From positions 1-64,000 of the forward strand of contig LNKV01000008.1 in NCBI GenBank assembly GCA_001465935.1: 64,000 bases of DNA, in the 5' to 3' direction. Positions 21,223-32,134 of the stretch are shown piece after piece. Position 1 is the stretch's first letter. Each line of letters opens with the position of its first letter. The translations under genes were made by a program, and so were the position numbers. The notes below the pieces were generated by a model, which ran no database searches, was not told the origin of the DNA, and was given only the letters and a program-made list of their open reading frames with translations. This DNA comes from Clarireedia homoeocarpa (Eukaryota > Ascomycota > Leotiomycetes > Helotiales > Rutstroemiaceae).

Positions 21223-21993
21223 CTACTCCTGGCCAGATAGAACAGTGCTTGCCTCTCCTGCCTGAGAACAAGAAACCCTGGCAACATAACTCTGTGATCG
21301 CATAGGATCTATAGTTTGATAATTATGTACCAGATCGTATGCTTTAGAGATCTCTACATTTTTCAAACGTTGCAAGTCTATCCGCCAGAGCTCAACTGAG
21401 CCAGGAAAGGGGGTCCTGGGACCTTTCCGTGAAGATAAGATGGAAAACCATGAGGAATCCAAATCACAGTGTATACCCTTCTCCAGAAACAGGATACAAG
21501 CCTCAGTTGCATCAGATCGCTCTAGAAGTTCTGACGTACTCAAAGCTGATGATATATATGCGAATGATGGTATATAATACCATACTACCTCTGTATCAAA
21601 ATAACTAGGGATATGCCAACTGAGTACGAAACGTGTCCGTCATGTATGTTTTCTGGGCTGTCCCACAACCACTAAGAACTTCATACGAGTTGTATCGAAA
21701 CTGGGGTCCCAATAATAGATTGCATTGCGAAGCTTATCTATTGAGGTTCCAAACAAAGTAACTGTGAAATCGTTTTTCTCTAACTCGTCGACCCATCTCA
21801 AGTCGTAAAATAGCTGCTTCCACATCACCATATATTTGTTAATCTCAAAGCGAGCTAGGTCAACTCCTGTAGCCACAACGAGTGCTACAATATCCATAGG
21901 TCGAAGCATTGACAGTAGTGTACGCCTAAAGTCGTAAGACTTTATAAAAGCTTGGGATAAGGGGCTGGTGAAATCGATGTTAACGTTCGCCAT
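21223..21993 (-). pseudogene. F-box-like hypothetical protein with one in-frame TGA
   Basis: From ATG 21993 a single frame runs to 21223 (257 codons), interrupted only by TGA at 21640-21642. The codons after the stop (RTRFVLSWHIPSYFDTE) are clearly coding and in the same frame. Residues 27-50 (YDFRRTLLSMLRPMDIVALV) look like a short F-box, a motif that docks proteins to SCF ubiquitin ligase. The rest is unrecognised, with a WELWRID-like C-terminal half. CGA-to-TGA by C-to-T is the simplest origin of the stop. No intron signals surround it. I cannot name the family, and function is unknown. Confidence 0.6.
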
Positions 21994-22230
21994 TCTCGCT
22001 GCTCGCAAATAATCCGATATCAAGGAAGCAAGGTAAACGTTACTTCTGGCAGACGCGGTGCTCGGCTTGTATGCACAGCTTTGTTCAGTGGTAAAAAGAC
22101 ATAAGCGGGTTTAGTTATGCCCATATGGTTGTATATACCAACAACACACATTGTGGAATACCGATTCGCGTATTTTCTATTTTGGGGGCCCAAAAGGGGT
22201 TCATAAGCGGCGCAGTTGAGCGAGGTGGGT

Positions 22231-22521
22231 TGGGCGGGTAATAATACATTTCTAATGGTAGATGTTTACCAGAACCCCTAATCCACAACGAGAAACTGTT
22301 TGTGTGGCAGATTTAACGGGGCGGGTAATGGTACAGTACTAATGGTAGAAAGTTACGATCGTGTTCGGAAACTGCTGCTTACAGCAGGTTGTGGCGGGTA
22401 ATGGTAAATTTCTAATAGTAGAAGGGTAGTAGCTCTTTTCGTGAGCCCGTGACTCATAAACTGAGAACTGATTGCATCGTGTTGCAGTTGTAGTAACGGT
22501 GTAATTTTAATGGTAGAATTA
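22231..22521. promoter_or_regulatory. Four spaced copies of a ~28-bp box upstream of a small gene
   Basis: A box close to GGCGGGTAATGGTA followed by (C)TAATGGTAGA occurs at 22231-22261, 22318-22350, 22391-22423 and, weaker, at 22494-22521. Spacing is about 73-103 bp, with unrelated sequence between. The array ends 240 bp before the ATG of the small gene at 22762, so it could be its promoter or upstream activating region. No matching box is seen upstream of that gene's relative at 48882. Confidence 0.5.
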
Positions 22522-22761
22522 TGCCACGACGACATGAAATAGCATTTCTGTGAACGGTAATTATGAATGACGAAATCAGATAACAGCTATCAGTTATATC
22601 AGTTATCAATGACTTGAAAATAAGAAGAAAGCAGTATATAAGAGTTCTTACGAATATTGATTTACATTGTCCTCGACTACCCAACTAACTCAATACCTGC
22701 TCTCAATTCACACAAACTATCCCGCATTCCAATTAAAGTTTCCTCTTAAAAGCTCATTAAA

Positions 22762-23397
22762 ATGTGTCTCTCCCTCCGTCGATTCTTCATCAAGCGCAAT
22801 GGATATGAACGGCTGCCATCATACCAACAACGTGCATCTGATAATGCTAGTTGGGTACATCTTCTTCCGGACACCAGCAGCACAATGCAATGCATCATTG
22901 AAGTCCCTTCACCCGGCACGGTCACAGTGAGCCTAAAGAATGACGGCACCTTACAAGTCGACCATGCTCCCCTGCCACAGCCAAGCAAGACCCTCCAAGC
23001 TGGCAATACTACCGAACCCCACAAACCTTCAGAAACAAATCGTGTCGTGTCAAATGTTGATACTGCTGCTTCGAAGGAAGAAAAGCTGAAGCAAACGAAG
23101 CTAAGGCTGAAGGAAGCACGAGCTCGATTCCAGGAGTCGATGGATCGACTTCATGAGGAGCTGGATATAGTCAAAAGCGAGGATTCACTTGGTATTATAT
23201 CTGCAGAGAATTCCACGGCTTTAGATAAGATCGATGAGGATACCGAGGAGAATACTGAGGTGGGGAGCGAATCCTCATCGTTGATGGGTGTATTTTGGGA
23301 TACCCAGGAAGACTTTTCTGAAATGGGAAGTGTATCTACTAAGATGCTGAAAAATGTCGAGGAATGTGGTGAATCCGAACCCTTGATGGGAGTATGA
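22762..23397 (+). CDS. Hypothetical protein, small two-member family in this window
   Basis: An uninterrupted 211-residue frame. The first ~75 residues have a basic start (MCLSLRRFFIKRNGYERLP) and a beta-type segment, VPSPGTVTVSLKNDGTLQVD, followed by HAPLP. The same pattern (VPSSGTVTINARGDSSLRVS then HVPMP) occurs in the protein at 48882-49178, so the two are related. Residues 100-145 are a charged coiled-coil-like helix (KEEKLKQTKLRLKEARARFQ). The acidic tail has two SSLMGV/EPLMGV repeats. No signal peptide or membrane segment. I do not recognise the family and give no function. Upstream lies the array of repeated boxes at 22231-22521; downstream the convergent 2EXR gene. Confidence 0.65.
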   Translation: MCLSLRRFFIKRNGYERLPSYQQRASDNASWVHLLPDTSSTMQCIIEVPSPGTVTVSLKNDGTLQVDHAPLPQPSKTLQAGNTTEPHKPSETNRVVSNVDTAASKEEKLKQTKLRLKEARARFQESMDRLHEELDIVKSEDSLGIISAENSTALDKIDEDTEENTEVGSESSSLMGVFWDTQEDFSEMGSVSTKMLKNVEECGESEPLMGV

Positions 23398-23565
23398 GAA
23401 TCGTGCGTATTGCTCTGATCTGGTTACCGGGTATATTTATTACTTTGTAATTAATTTCAGACGAGGATTTGATAGATAATAAACTAAGAGCTGGACTCAG
23501 ATGTCATCATTCATGTCTTCAATCGTAACAAATATGACTTCCTAGTATAAAAGCTCTACTTGTAA

Positions 23566-25228
23566 TTAAGACTGCCCCTCTCCCTTAGAAGATACCACTT
23601 CTATATCCTCTGATGTTATAATTTCCCATTTGATCTCTCTACTATTCAAGGATTCGACCAGGGATTCTCTAGAGCCTAACTGTATTTCAAACTCCCCTTT
23701 CGGGAACATCACCTCTTGCAACAATGATTCTGGTTTCGTAGAATTCAAAAACACCCTCGCATCATAAACTGCTGGCTTTTTTTCTGGATCGACATCTTTG
23801 CCACGAGGACATAAGTAGCGATAGAAGAAATCAAGATCCGGTAGTTTAGCTCGGTAATCGCAACACTCTTCGGAGCAGTCACTTTCCATTGGCCCATATG
23901 ATGCAATGGCGATGGGAACGATTGGCTGATTCCACGAAGTTGTTTCAGGCCAGTGGAGGTTAATGTTATTCCGAGCGAAGCCCAGTGTTTGAAGTTTTTG
24001 GAACATTGGAGTATGTAACATCTCCAAAACCCTTTCGTGGGTATAGCACCAATGACCAAAGATCAAATGCCGGACTTCGGAGATCTTGAAAGGTAGGGCT
24101 CGTTTGATGACTTCAAGAATATGGGGATAATCCTCGTCTTCTATAGTCCGTATAGCATCGACTGGAGGATGAAAGTAGAGGATATCATGTTTGAGATTGA
24201 TGCGTATCTTCCTGAATATGGAAGAGCCAGCAATACTGCCTGGAAGGTCTGTATATCCCTCCAATAACTTATAGGTTTCGTAACAAGTATAGAAGAGCCC
24301 AGGGACTTTTGAAGACTCAAACTGGACTCTCCATCTAACATCACTGATTATGTTGTATCCTGGGCCTCCTATAGCTCTTTCTGCCTCAATCTTATGGTCT
24401 GTGAGAGCGTCCGTCCGCAGAATTATCGTAATCAATCGTCGAGGAACAGCGAACTTCCATATGTTCAAGCGTACTTCCGTCGGCAATTCTCGAAATCGCC
24501 GGAAGGATGTAGAAGTCGAGATACATTGCCTATCAAGATCGGCGTCGACTAGCGGGAATTGGTCGTTGAAAGTTCGAGTTGCACCGATTCGATCTTTCCA
24601 TCTATCCTCTACTGGTGTCTGAGATACTTTATTGGTTCCAGAAGTATCTTCAATATTTTCGGAGACCAAACATGTTAGTGTGATACCTGTTCTCAACCAC
24701 CTTGCCGTTCTTGTCCTTGTTCTCCTCGTCGTCCTCGTCCTCGTCTTCGGTCTTATAGTCCTCCCACTCTTTATATACATTCTCGTAATGCTCTTCGAGA
24801 TCATCCGGATCGAACCAGACCGCTTCCTTGTCGTTGAAACCCAAGTAATCGTTCTTAGGCAAATGATCTTCAATTTCCGAGATAGGAATGATACCATGAT
24901 GGTCTGTTGCAAAATATAGCCATTCACCGGTATCCTGCGTTGTGGTATGGAGCTTAGAGGTATGATAATTCCATGAGACCTTGGCGTAATATACCTTCTG
25001 ATCGTGGCGGAGTTGCAAGATCGTTCCATATCGTGGACATTCGGGTGCTGTAAGATGGTGGCTCTTCGAGAATTCATCCTGAAGGACGGAATCGCGGACT
25101 CTCACAATATCACGGATCCTGTAGATGTGATCGTTATAATTCACGGCACCCTCTCTATTCAGGCTTTTCCAAGATCTCTTTACGTCACTTGGAGGCGTGT
25201 TATTCCCGGATGTATTTGTAAATTGCAA
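23566..25228 (-). CDS. BAH-like plus 2EXR domain protein (one gene, splice uncertain)
   Basis: The first part (25228 to about 24687) encodes a BAH-like module (IYRIRDIVRVRDSVL, APECPRYGTILQL, YYAKVSWNYH) and an acidic end (EDEDEDDEENKDKNG). The second part (to 23566) starts mid-protein and carries a 2EXR motif (FRRFRELPTEVRLNIWKFAV), a fungal relative of F-box-like domains. The second part has no ATG of its own, and its frame overlaps the end of the first. A candidate intron, 24686-24602 (donor GTATCA with a nearby CTAAC, acceptor ATAG), joins the two in phase to 525 residues; the donor and branch spacing are not ideal. BAH domains bind chromatin proteins; the role of 2EXR is unknown. If the splice is wrong these are two neighbouring genes, the second lacking its start. 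Confidence 0.6.
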
Positions 25229-26030
25229 TATGTTCGAAATTGTATAATTAGATACAGAGATCTTCTCCGGGAGGAGTAGAAGGCTATGGTGGGTCCGACG
25301 AAGTCTTTTTCCATTCAGAATTGTGGGAGTAGAAAGTAGAAGAAATATCTCAAGGACTTCACGAACTCGAGCGTTCGGACAATCTAGAAGTCGATGGTAT
25401 CCGTTTTCGTAGTCGAAGAAGACAAGTTTCAGCTAATAGAGTGATTCGGGAGGTTCACAAAAGGCTGTAACTGCTTCTTTTCGAATCCAGCTGAAGTTTC
25501 TTTTCTCGAATAGTCCAAATGCTTGGGGCTACGGAAGAGGGGTTTCCAAAGCCTGGTTTGATGTTTGCTTTTGAACCTGCAGCTTGAATATGCCGTCGTA
25601 GTTTTGACGGAAAAGGTGCTTCAAACCCCAGTCGTCGTATCTTCACCTGGGTTCTCGCTGCAGCGACCCTCCTATCTCCATGAAGTCTTTCCTTCACTAA
25701 TCATCACATAACAAGGGTCACTGCAAGAAGCCTCTGTATCTTGATGATTACTCCTTCTACAGTAGCTGGTGTTGTATCACTCAGATTTGACGGAAGAATG
25801 CAGGTTAATGTGATTTAATGTAGGTAATCGTAGCAACCCAATTCGTTGAATGATTGACTCCTCGCGAATCACTGATATACCTATATTATAGGTCATTGTA
25901 TAGAAATTGATCACCTTTGATTCGTTCTATAATTACGAAGTGCTTATATGACTTAAAGGTGAGCCTATAAATTTTTATTTGGTGATTTATTCGTCTCCTA
26001 GCAGCAGCTTGCCCCACGCTCTATTTGTAG
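25229..26030. other. Intergenic, no gene seen
   Basis: Upstream region of the BAH/2EXR gene and 3' flank of the CaaX-ending gene. Only short frames without family likeness are present. Confidence 0.4.
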
Positions 26031-26588
26031 TCACAAAATTGAACACATGTTCGGCTTCCGCTGAGAATCCAAGATGGGATCAGCTTGGAAAGTCCTCATC
26101 TCCTGCAATGTCTCCTGCATTGTCTTCTTTGTAGCATTCACTTTATCCAAGTCTTTCTCAAATGAATCATGGGCATCTTTCAGAAGCTTGAAGAAAGCAG
26201 TACGAAGGATTTGACGCCCCTCTATCATGTCCTGAAATTCCTGCTTAAATTCCTGCTTGTTACGACTTCCGCTCGATGTAGCCGTGGATATGGAAATAAA
26301 CCCGCTATGATTGTTGTAGCTTAAGCTATCCTTCTTGATAAAGAGCACAGGTTTCCAAGCAGCGACTTCTTCGATAGCTTTGATGACCACCGAGAAATCA
26401 TCAGGATTTAAGCATCGGACAACGAACGCGACTGCAAGATCGAGGGACTCTCTGCAGTACAGTGACTTCATCAGGTCAGATAGCAGATCAGGTAGCTCCC
26501 CTCTCCTTTCATAAACAACGAGATTGTAAGTCTCCATCTTGCCTTTGCTTTTTACATTAACCTGCGCTGCAGCTTGGAACTCGAACAT
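26031..26588 (-). CDS. Hypothetical protein ending in a CaaX-type motif
   Basis: A 185-residue frame from ATG 26588. The first half (LDLAVAFVVRCLNPDDFSVV, then AAWKPVLFIKKD) has the strand-helix-strand feel of a small alpha/beta domain. The second half is a charged helix (FFKLLKDAHDSFEKDLDKVN). The last residues are NMCSIL: a cysteine four from the end with terminal Leu is a candidate geranylgeranylation site, which would anchor the protein to membranes. No P-loop is visible in this frame, and I find no upstream exon supplying one. I do not recognise the family. Codon use and composition look like those of its neighbours. Confidence 0.55.
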   Translation of the reverse strand: MFEFQAAAQVNVKSKGKMETYNLVVYERRGELPDLLSDLMKSLYCRESLDLAVAFVVRCLNPDDFSVVIKAIEEVAAWKPVLFIKKDSLSYNNHSGFISISTATSSGSRNKQEFKQEFQDMIEGRQILRTAFFKLLKDAHDSFEKDLDKVNATKKTMQETLQEMRTFQADPILDSQRKPNMCSIL

Positions 26589-27562
26589 CTTAGGGTAGAG
26601 ACCTAGAAACTACGGAATTAGGAAAGAATAAAAAACCATTGTAATCATAATACCTACAGTCTCTGAATTCCTTAGAGCTGATTGTATTCGGATTGGAAGT
26701 AGACTGGATAGAGCTTCTCCACATATATACTCTCCAGGTGTATCTACATAGTCGTCGATAATGAATAGTTGAAGGCGTACTGGCATTCTAACGATGATCG
26801 AGAAACTTTAGATATTGAAGTGATTGAAATCCTGAAGACAGGAGCAACTAGAGATATACTATAGCGACATGGTTGTACACTACAATTCTCTATCAAAAGA
26901 AGACCTAGATAAGTCGGCCCACTGCTCATTATATAATAGTGTATATACAGGGATGAATTCTACCTACCCAGATAATTGACGTAAGTAGATGATAGCTGTC
27001 TCAAATATTCTATATTTTCTTCTACACGGAAAGAATTCCACCTTGGAAACCTCCCCGGGTTATTCTCCAATATAGGATCAAGGCCATTCGACCGATTTGG
27101 CCGAGATAGCCTGTATTATAGCTAGTATGATACGTCTATAGTACCCCGCGTGAGCAACTAAGTTAACCTAAATGGGCAAACCTTGTAGTAGAATCATTTA
27201 CTCGCTCAATTACTCATAGGAGCTGAATTCGATACTACTCTTCCTTCTATTGGCTCTTCGAGAGTCATATAAAGTGAAGTGGTTATAGATAGAATCACGA
27301 ATCAACAGCACCTAGTGATTATAAGTAGAACTATAGTGGGAATTAATTCAGGTTAAGGGCAGAGGCAGATTAGGTTGGATCAAAACAGCATCGGTCTGTT
27401 GGAAGGAATAGCTATTTATTTATTGATTTAAATATATAAAATGTTTTTATCTGCAGCCCAGTCCAGACAACCTGGAAAGCAAAGAGAACCATTGATGAGG
27501 GGATATATCAGAGTAAACTAGCAACCCATTGAATCTTTATTCCGATACGATTCTTCTCATAC
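26589..27562. other. Intergenic, no gene seen
   Basis: About 1 kb of moderate AT content without a supported frame, repeat or RNA gene. Confidence 0.4.
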
Positions 27563-28715
27563 CTACTGTGCAGCCCGAGTTGGATGTAGCACAGCAAGCA
27601 GAAGTCTAAATACATGGGTCAATGGCCTTTCCCCGCCAAGCTCTGTTTCCAGGAGTTGTATATACCCGTGTAATTGATAAGGGTAGGGAAGGCCATCGTC
27701 CTTTGATACACTGACTTCAGAACTTTCATTGTATCGATGTTCGTTGACGATTTGCACGAATTTCTGCGTACATGATCTAATACTAGATGAGGTGTCACCA
27801 GTCCAATATGCAACGAACAACCATAGTAAGAGTAAAGATCCTGCCGAATCAAAATGCCTCAAATTTTCCAGAAATGCGCTTTCCCAAATATTAAGTCTTA
27901 ATATCAACCTACAGAATATGGTCAATTCAGCTATAAAACTTGCGATACAGGATTCACTTACCAGACTTGATTATCGAAAAGAGTGTATTTGGATTTCCTA
28001 AGGACTGCACAACCCTCAACAAGCTTACTCCAAAGTCCTTTAACTCCTGGGATATCCTGAAAGGGTGATATGTCGCTTTCTAAATCACAGAAATCTACCC
28101 TTACGTTCCAGGGAGGAGAGAGATCCTCAATCCATGCGATCATACATTTATTTGAGGCAGGAGCCTGGGGCTCAAGGAAATGGTTCCAATCGATACGTTG
28201 TAATCCAGACATCTTGTTGTAAATCTCGAAAAGCATTTGACGGGTAGCTTCGGTATGTTGTGGATTCCGCAGAACGGAAAATATTCTGGACGGATCGACA
28301 TCAACCTCACGTTCGGCCACTATCCAAGAACCGAACGGATTCCCTCCTACTAGATTCTTCGCTCCAGTCAGCAATAGCTACTAGTAGAGATGTGATATGT
28401 CACTTGTACCCTCTGGAGATACTTTATCTTAGCAGATGCTATGGGCCCGGTCACCAAAAGCCTCATCTTCCGGCAATGATGCACAGCATCAATGAATTCT
28501 TTCGCACATCGTGTATACTCCGGAGGAGAATGACAGAAACTATCAACCCAATCACAGTACGGTACATCAAGCAACATATGATTCATAATATGTTCAAGCT
28601 CGGAAGTGATTTCAAAAGAGGTTTCCTGAATATAGTTGTCATCTGCAGCTTGCTCATTTAACATATGAGAATAAAAAAACTGGATCCACTCTTGCAAACG
28701 AGGTAGTAAAGACAT
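27563..28715 (-). CDS. Hypothetical three-exon protein
   Basis: Best model: exons 28715-28455, 28377-27962 and 27908-27563, 340 residues. The second intron (53 bp) is well supported: GTAAGT donor, TGTAG acceptor and a reading frame that continues as VWLILRLNIWESAFL. The first intron is less sure because its donor, GTGACC, is weak; phases agree. The N-terminal exon is helical (LPRLQEWIQFFYSHM). The middle has LLLTGAKNLVGGNPFGSW. The last exon contains a hydrophobic helix (SLLLLWLFVAYWTG). ATG 28715 is chosen because the frame further up lacks another ATG. I do not recognise the family and assign no function. Confidence 0.55.
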
Positions 28716-28937
28716 AGTAGGTATAAGGGAAAGCAATAATTAAAGAAGATGCTCCGTTAGTTTTTTATATCCTCCAGAGATGAGAGATTGGAATATAAAT
28801 TATTATCAGCTCTTCACAAGAACCTTTCTGCCCCTTGGGGAAGCGATAGGTATACTAAGCGAAGAATATTGATTGGAGACGGTTAATATTGATCTACCGA
28901 CAAAAAAGATAGGTGTGAAGGTAGTGATTTGCTATCA

Positions 28938-29165
28938 TGCCCTGGACTTTGGATTGTCAAAAAATTATCCTTGACCTTGGACTGTCAAAAAATCATCCTT
29001 GACAAATCATCCTGGACTTTGGACTCTCAAAAAATCATCCTTGACTTTAGACTGTCAAAAAATTATCGTTGACTTTGGACTCAAAAAATCACCCTCGGTT
29101 TCCTTATCGTCAAAAAATCACTCTGGTCTTACGACACCACCGGTTTCCTCACTGTCAAAAAATCA
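28938..29165. repeat. Minisatellite of about 33-bp units containing GTCAAAAAATCA
   Basis: At least seven imperfect units, each holding TGTCAAAAAATCATCC-like sequence followed by TTGACTTTGGAC, run directly up to the first ATG of the next gene. The units vary in length. This is a tandem array in the promoter or 5' leader of the gene at 29169. Confidence 0.75.
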
Positions 29166-29168
29166 TCT

Positions 29169-30189
29169 ATGACATCTAGAATGGTGTTCGACTCACAAAC
29201 AGCGATTGGGCGTAGTATGGCTAGCATACAGGACCTCCGGGAAGCAATATTCGGGCTTCATACTATTGAGAAAGATATCGAAGAAGAGATTTTGTTATTG
29301 CATACACAACTCGAGGTACAAAAGAGATTCGAAGATACAGCTAATATTCTACGAAAAGCACCTGAGAAGAATAAAAACCTCCCAGATCAACGACACCGAA
29401 GAGTACTATCTCTAATTGAGTATGTATTCAAAAGGTACGAACATAAGTCTAAACTCAAGGAAGAGACGAAGAGCAAACACGAAAAACTTCGTGGTATGGA
29501 TTGCGATACTCTGAAACTCTGCGGGCTGTCTTATACAGTCACAGAAGTCATGTCATTCAGCAAACAACATATCGATATTATCTCCAGTAGCTTTACGACT
29601 AGGTTTATTGAAAGCCGCAGTATTTCAAGTCTTTTATATCATCCCAGTATCAATAAGGTCTTGGAAAATGTGCCAAAAAAGGTGGAGGATATGAGCCTAT
29701 ATGGAAACTTCTTGAAAGGTTCAAGATACTAGACTTGTGAAGTAATAACACAACTAATAATAAGTAGAACACTATAACCGACGACTCAACATAGCTACTT
29801 CGACTACCAATACGATCCCAATTTCACGAGAAGAGGAAGGCGAGCCGACTACAATGCATGCCGCTGAACGAGCCCAGATGCAAAAACGCAAACACGACGG
29901 AATTACATCGGAGGAAGCCAGGTTACCGAAGAAGACAGCCACAGAAAAAGCGGTGGAGTTACGTTCTGAAAGATTTCTAGGAGACGTTTGGAAGATGAAG
30001 AGCGAAGATCTGAAATCCTTGGACTGGAACCATATCCACGACTCAGCATTTCTTACAGTCACGGATCTTGATTATGTTGCTCCTCAACTATTGTATCCCT
30101 GTTGCTTGACGATTTGGATTTCACGAGAATGCGCGACAAATTGGGCTAGAGATGGGGAATTCGTGGGAGCAAAACCAACAATGATATGA
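29169..30189 (+). CDS. Hypothetical coiled-coil protein, probably two exons
   Basis: Exon 1 starts at ATG 29169 or 29181 and has a helical, charged N-terminus (IEKDIEEEILLLHTQLEVQK), likely coiled coil, then a region with SLIEYVFKRYEHKSKL. It closes at TAG 29730. A second frame (to 30189) with KRKHDGITSEEARLPKKT and LTVTDLDYVAPQLLYP could be its second exon: an intron starting at the GTTCAAG around 29717 and ending at AAGTAG joins them in phase, but the donor is unusual. Otherwise these are two separate small genes. No family recognised. The minisatellite at 28938-29165 lies immediately upstream. Confidence 0.45.
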
Positions 30190-30278
30190 CCTATATACCT
30201 AATCCTATTCTCCATTTCCTCAATCGAGCATTTTGTTCCAACAACCCGTAAACTTCTAATCCGTTTCAAACAACTCTA

Positions 30279-31087
30279 TCAAACACGAAGTATTCCCGTT
30301 TGGACAAGAGCATTTGTGAGGTCAGAAAAGGTCTCTAGTTGTGGATGAGGTGTGCCTTCATTGAAAACGTCGTGCCCGTTGGCATGTGTACCATGCGTCT
30401 CATTTGGTTTGTGCATACGCGGCTTTCCATGCTCAATGGCAAACTTCCAGCCAGTCTGCCTAGCACGGTTGCAGTCGTGGAGATCGGAGGTGTTCAGCAT
30501 AACAGTTGCCATAGGAAGGATAAGCTCTAGCATTTCAGAATCATTCTGGTCGATGACTTGGAGTCCAAGCAGGGTTGACAAACTATTTTCGATAAGATAC
30601 TTTGCGAGCTCTGGGAGGAAAGCGCAATCAATATCTGAGAGATCGGGCGCAGGTCCTACTTGATATTCATATGGATGGAAACCGTTTTTGGTGAGAACAG
30701 ATATATGTGCATGTATGTTCCTCATGTCTATAGCTTCAACATTTATAGGTTTTGTCCAACGGCAGTATGGTTTCGGGTAAGTGACGCCCAGCATAGCTGT
30801 GTTCTCTGGTATACTAAAATGAGCATGGACAAGATGAAGACCTAGGACTCGATGGGCACGATTTCGAACGAACAGCTCTGTAAGCTTATATATATGCGAT
30901 TCAAGGATTTGGGGCTGGTCGGCATCATCTGGAAGAGTATTGTAACTATATACATTATATTAGATATGATTTAATCGTCTTGAAGAATTAGTTTTCCTTA
31001 CATTTCGCAACTCGCAGCCAAATCTTCCGTTGTCAACGGCTTATTGAGACCTGGTACCTCGGAAATGCTCACTTGGTGAAATTCCAT
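30279..31087 (-). CDS. Hypothetical protein, conserved-looking two-exon gene
   Basis: Exon 1, 31087-31002 (MEFHQVSISEVPGLNKPLT...), joins exon 2, 30945-30279, over a 56-bp intron (GTAAGG ... TATAG) to make 250 residues in one frame. Features: HRVLGLHLVHAHFSIPENTA, RWTKPINVEAI, GFHPYEYQVGPAPDL, LLGLQVIDQNDSEMLEL and a C-terminal NETHGTHANGHDVFN. No signal peptide or membrane segment. The layout matches fungal uncharacterised proteins that I have seen but cannot name, so no function is given. The well-formed intron and even coding character suggest an active gene. Confidence 0.65.
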
Positions 31088-32134
31088 GACCGATAAAATG
31101 ATAATAGGAAGAGGGAGGATAATAGAGAGATGATGAAATGTTCTTTGTGTCGATGGTGGGTAATCCAATTTCTCCGCACACGCTCTTGTAAACGACGATG
31201 AGGCTGCCGAAGCTTAGAAGTCCGAGGCGAAAGTGCAGAACAGTACCAAAGGTACAACAGGATGCAATAGTCAGAATTTACTTTGGGAACGAAATCACAA
31301 TGAGGGCGACGACAAGTAATTAAAGTGGGGAGTGGGTTGAATTCAATTATAAGTACCGTTCGGCAAATTTTCATGCTTAGGCATCATCAGGCTATCATGT
31401 AGCATATAGTAATGTGAAGTGCGCCGGTGAGACTTTATGGTAAGGCCGAAGTAAAGATAAAGCTTATAGTTTGACGGCCAAGTGCTAATTTGAAGGATCG
31501 ATGCCGACAGGAATAGTGAAAATGGAATTGAAAAAAAAAGAGACAAACAAACATATGTACGACGAGTTGAGGGAATTACAAAAAAAGCGGGCTTTTCGGT
31601 GAGGGAAGAGGGGAAGAGGGGAAGAGCGGAAGAGGGGAAGCTCCGCCAGCTATTCTTATCACGGCACTGCACAGCTGAGGTGGCTTGTAACCTACTATGG
31701 TAATAGCCCAAATAAAGGTTAAATTTATTCTGGTAGATTCTATCAACAGGGGTAGTTTTATCGAATCAGTTTGTCAAGATCCTACAATACTGGAGAGTTT
31801 TAACAAACAGCTGGGGTATACGTAACAACCTTTGTTATGCCTGCTACGAAGTAATATCGTGACAGGCGTAGAAGGCCCACCGTGATGTTTAAGAGGCGTT
31901 GCCTCGCAGGAAATTATTTGTTACTATCCCTCCCCATGAAATTTTTTGGTGGCAACGTAATTTTGTATACTCAGGCGGGTTTTTATAAGGGCGGAGCCCC
32001 TTGAGAGTAGCTCACAAGAACATAGAGACGCGAGAGTGTCCTTTTAGGACCGGTGAAGAGTAGCAGCGTAAGGGAGCAGCTCTTGGACATTAAGTACTTG
32101 TATATATATATAGTGATTATCAACCAAAGAAAAT
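31088..32134. other. Intergenic, no gene seen
   Basis: Contains a short GGGAAGAGGGGAAGAG purine repeat near 31601-31640. No gene is supported. Confidence 0.4.
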
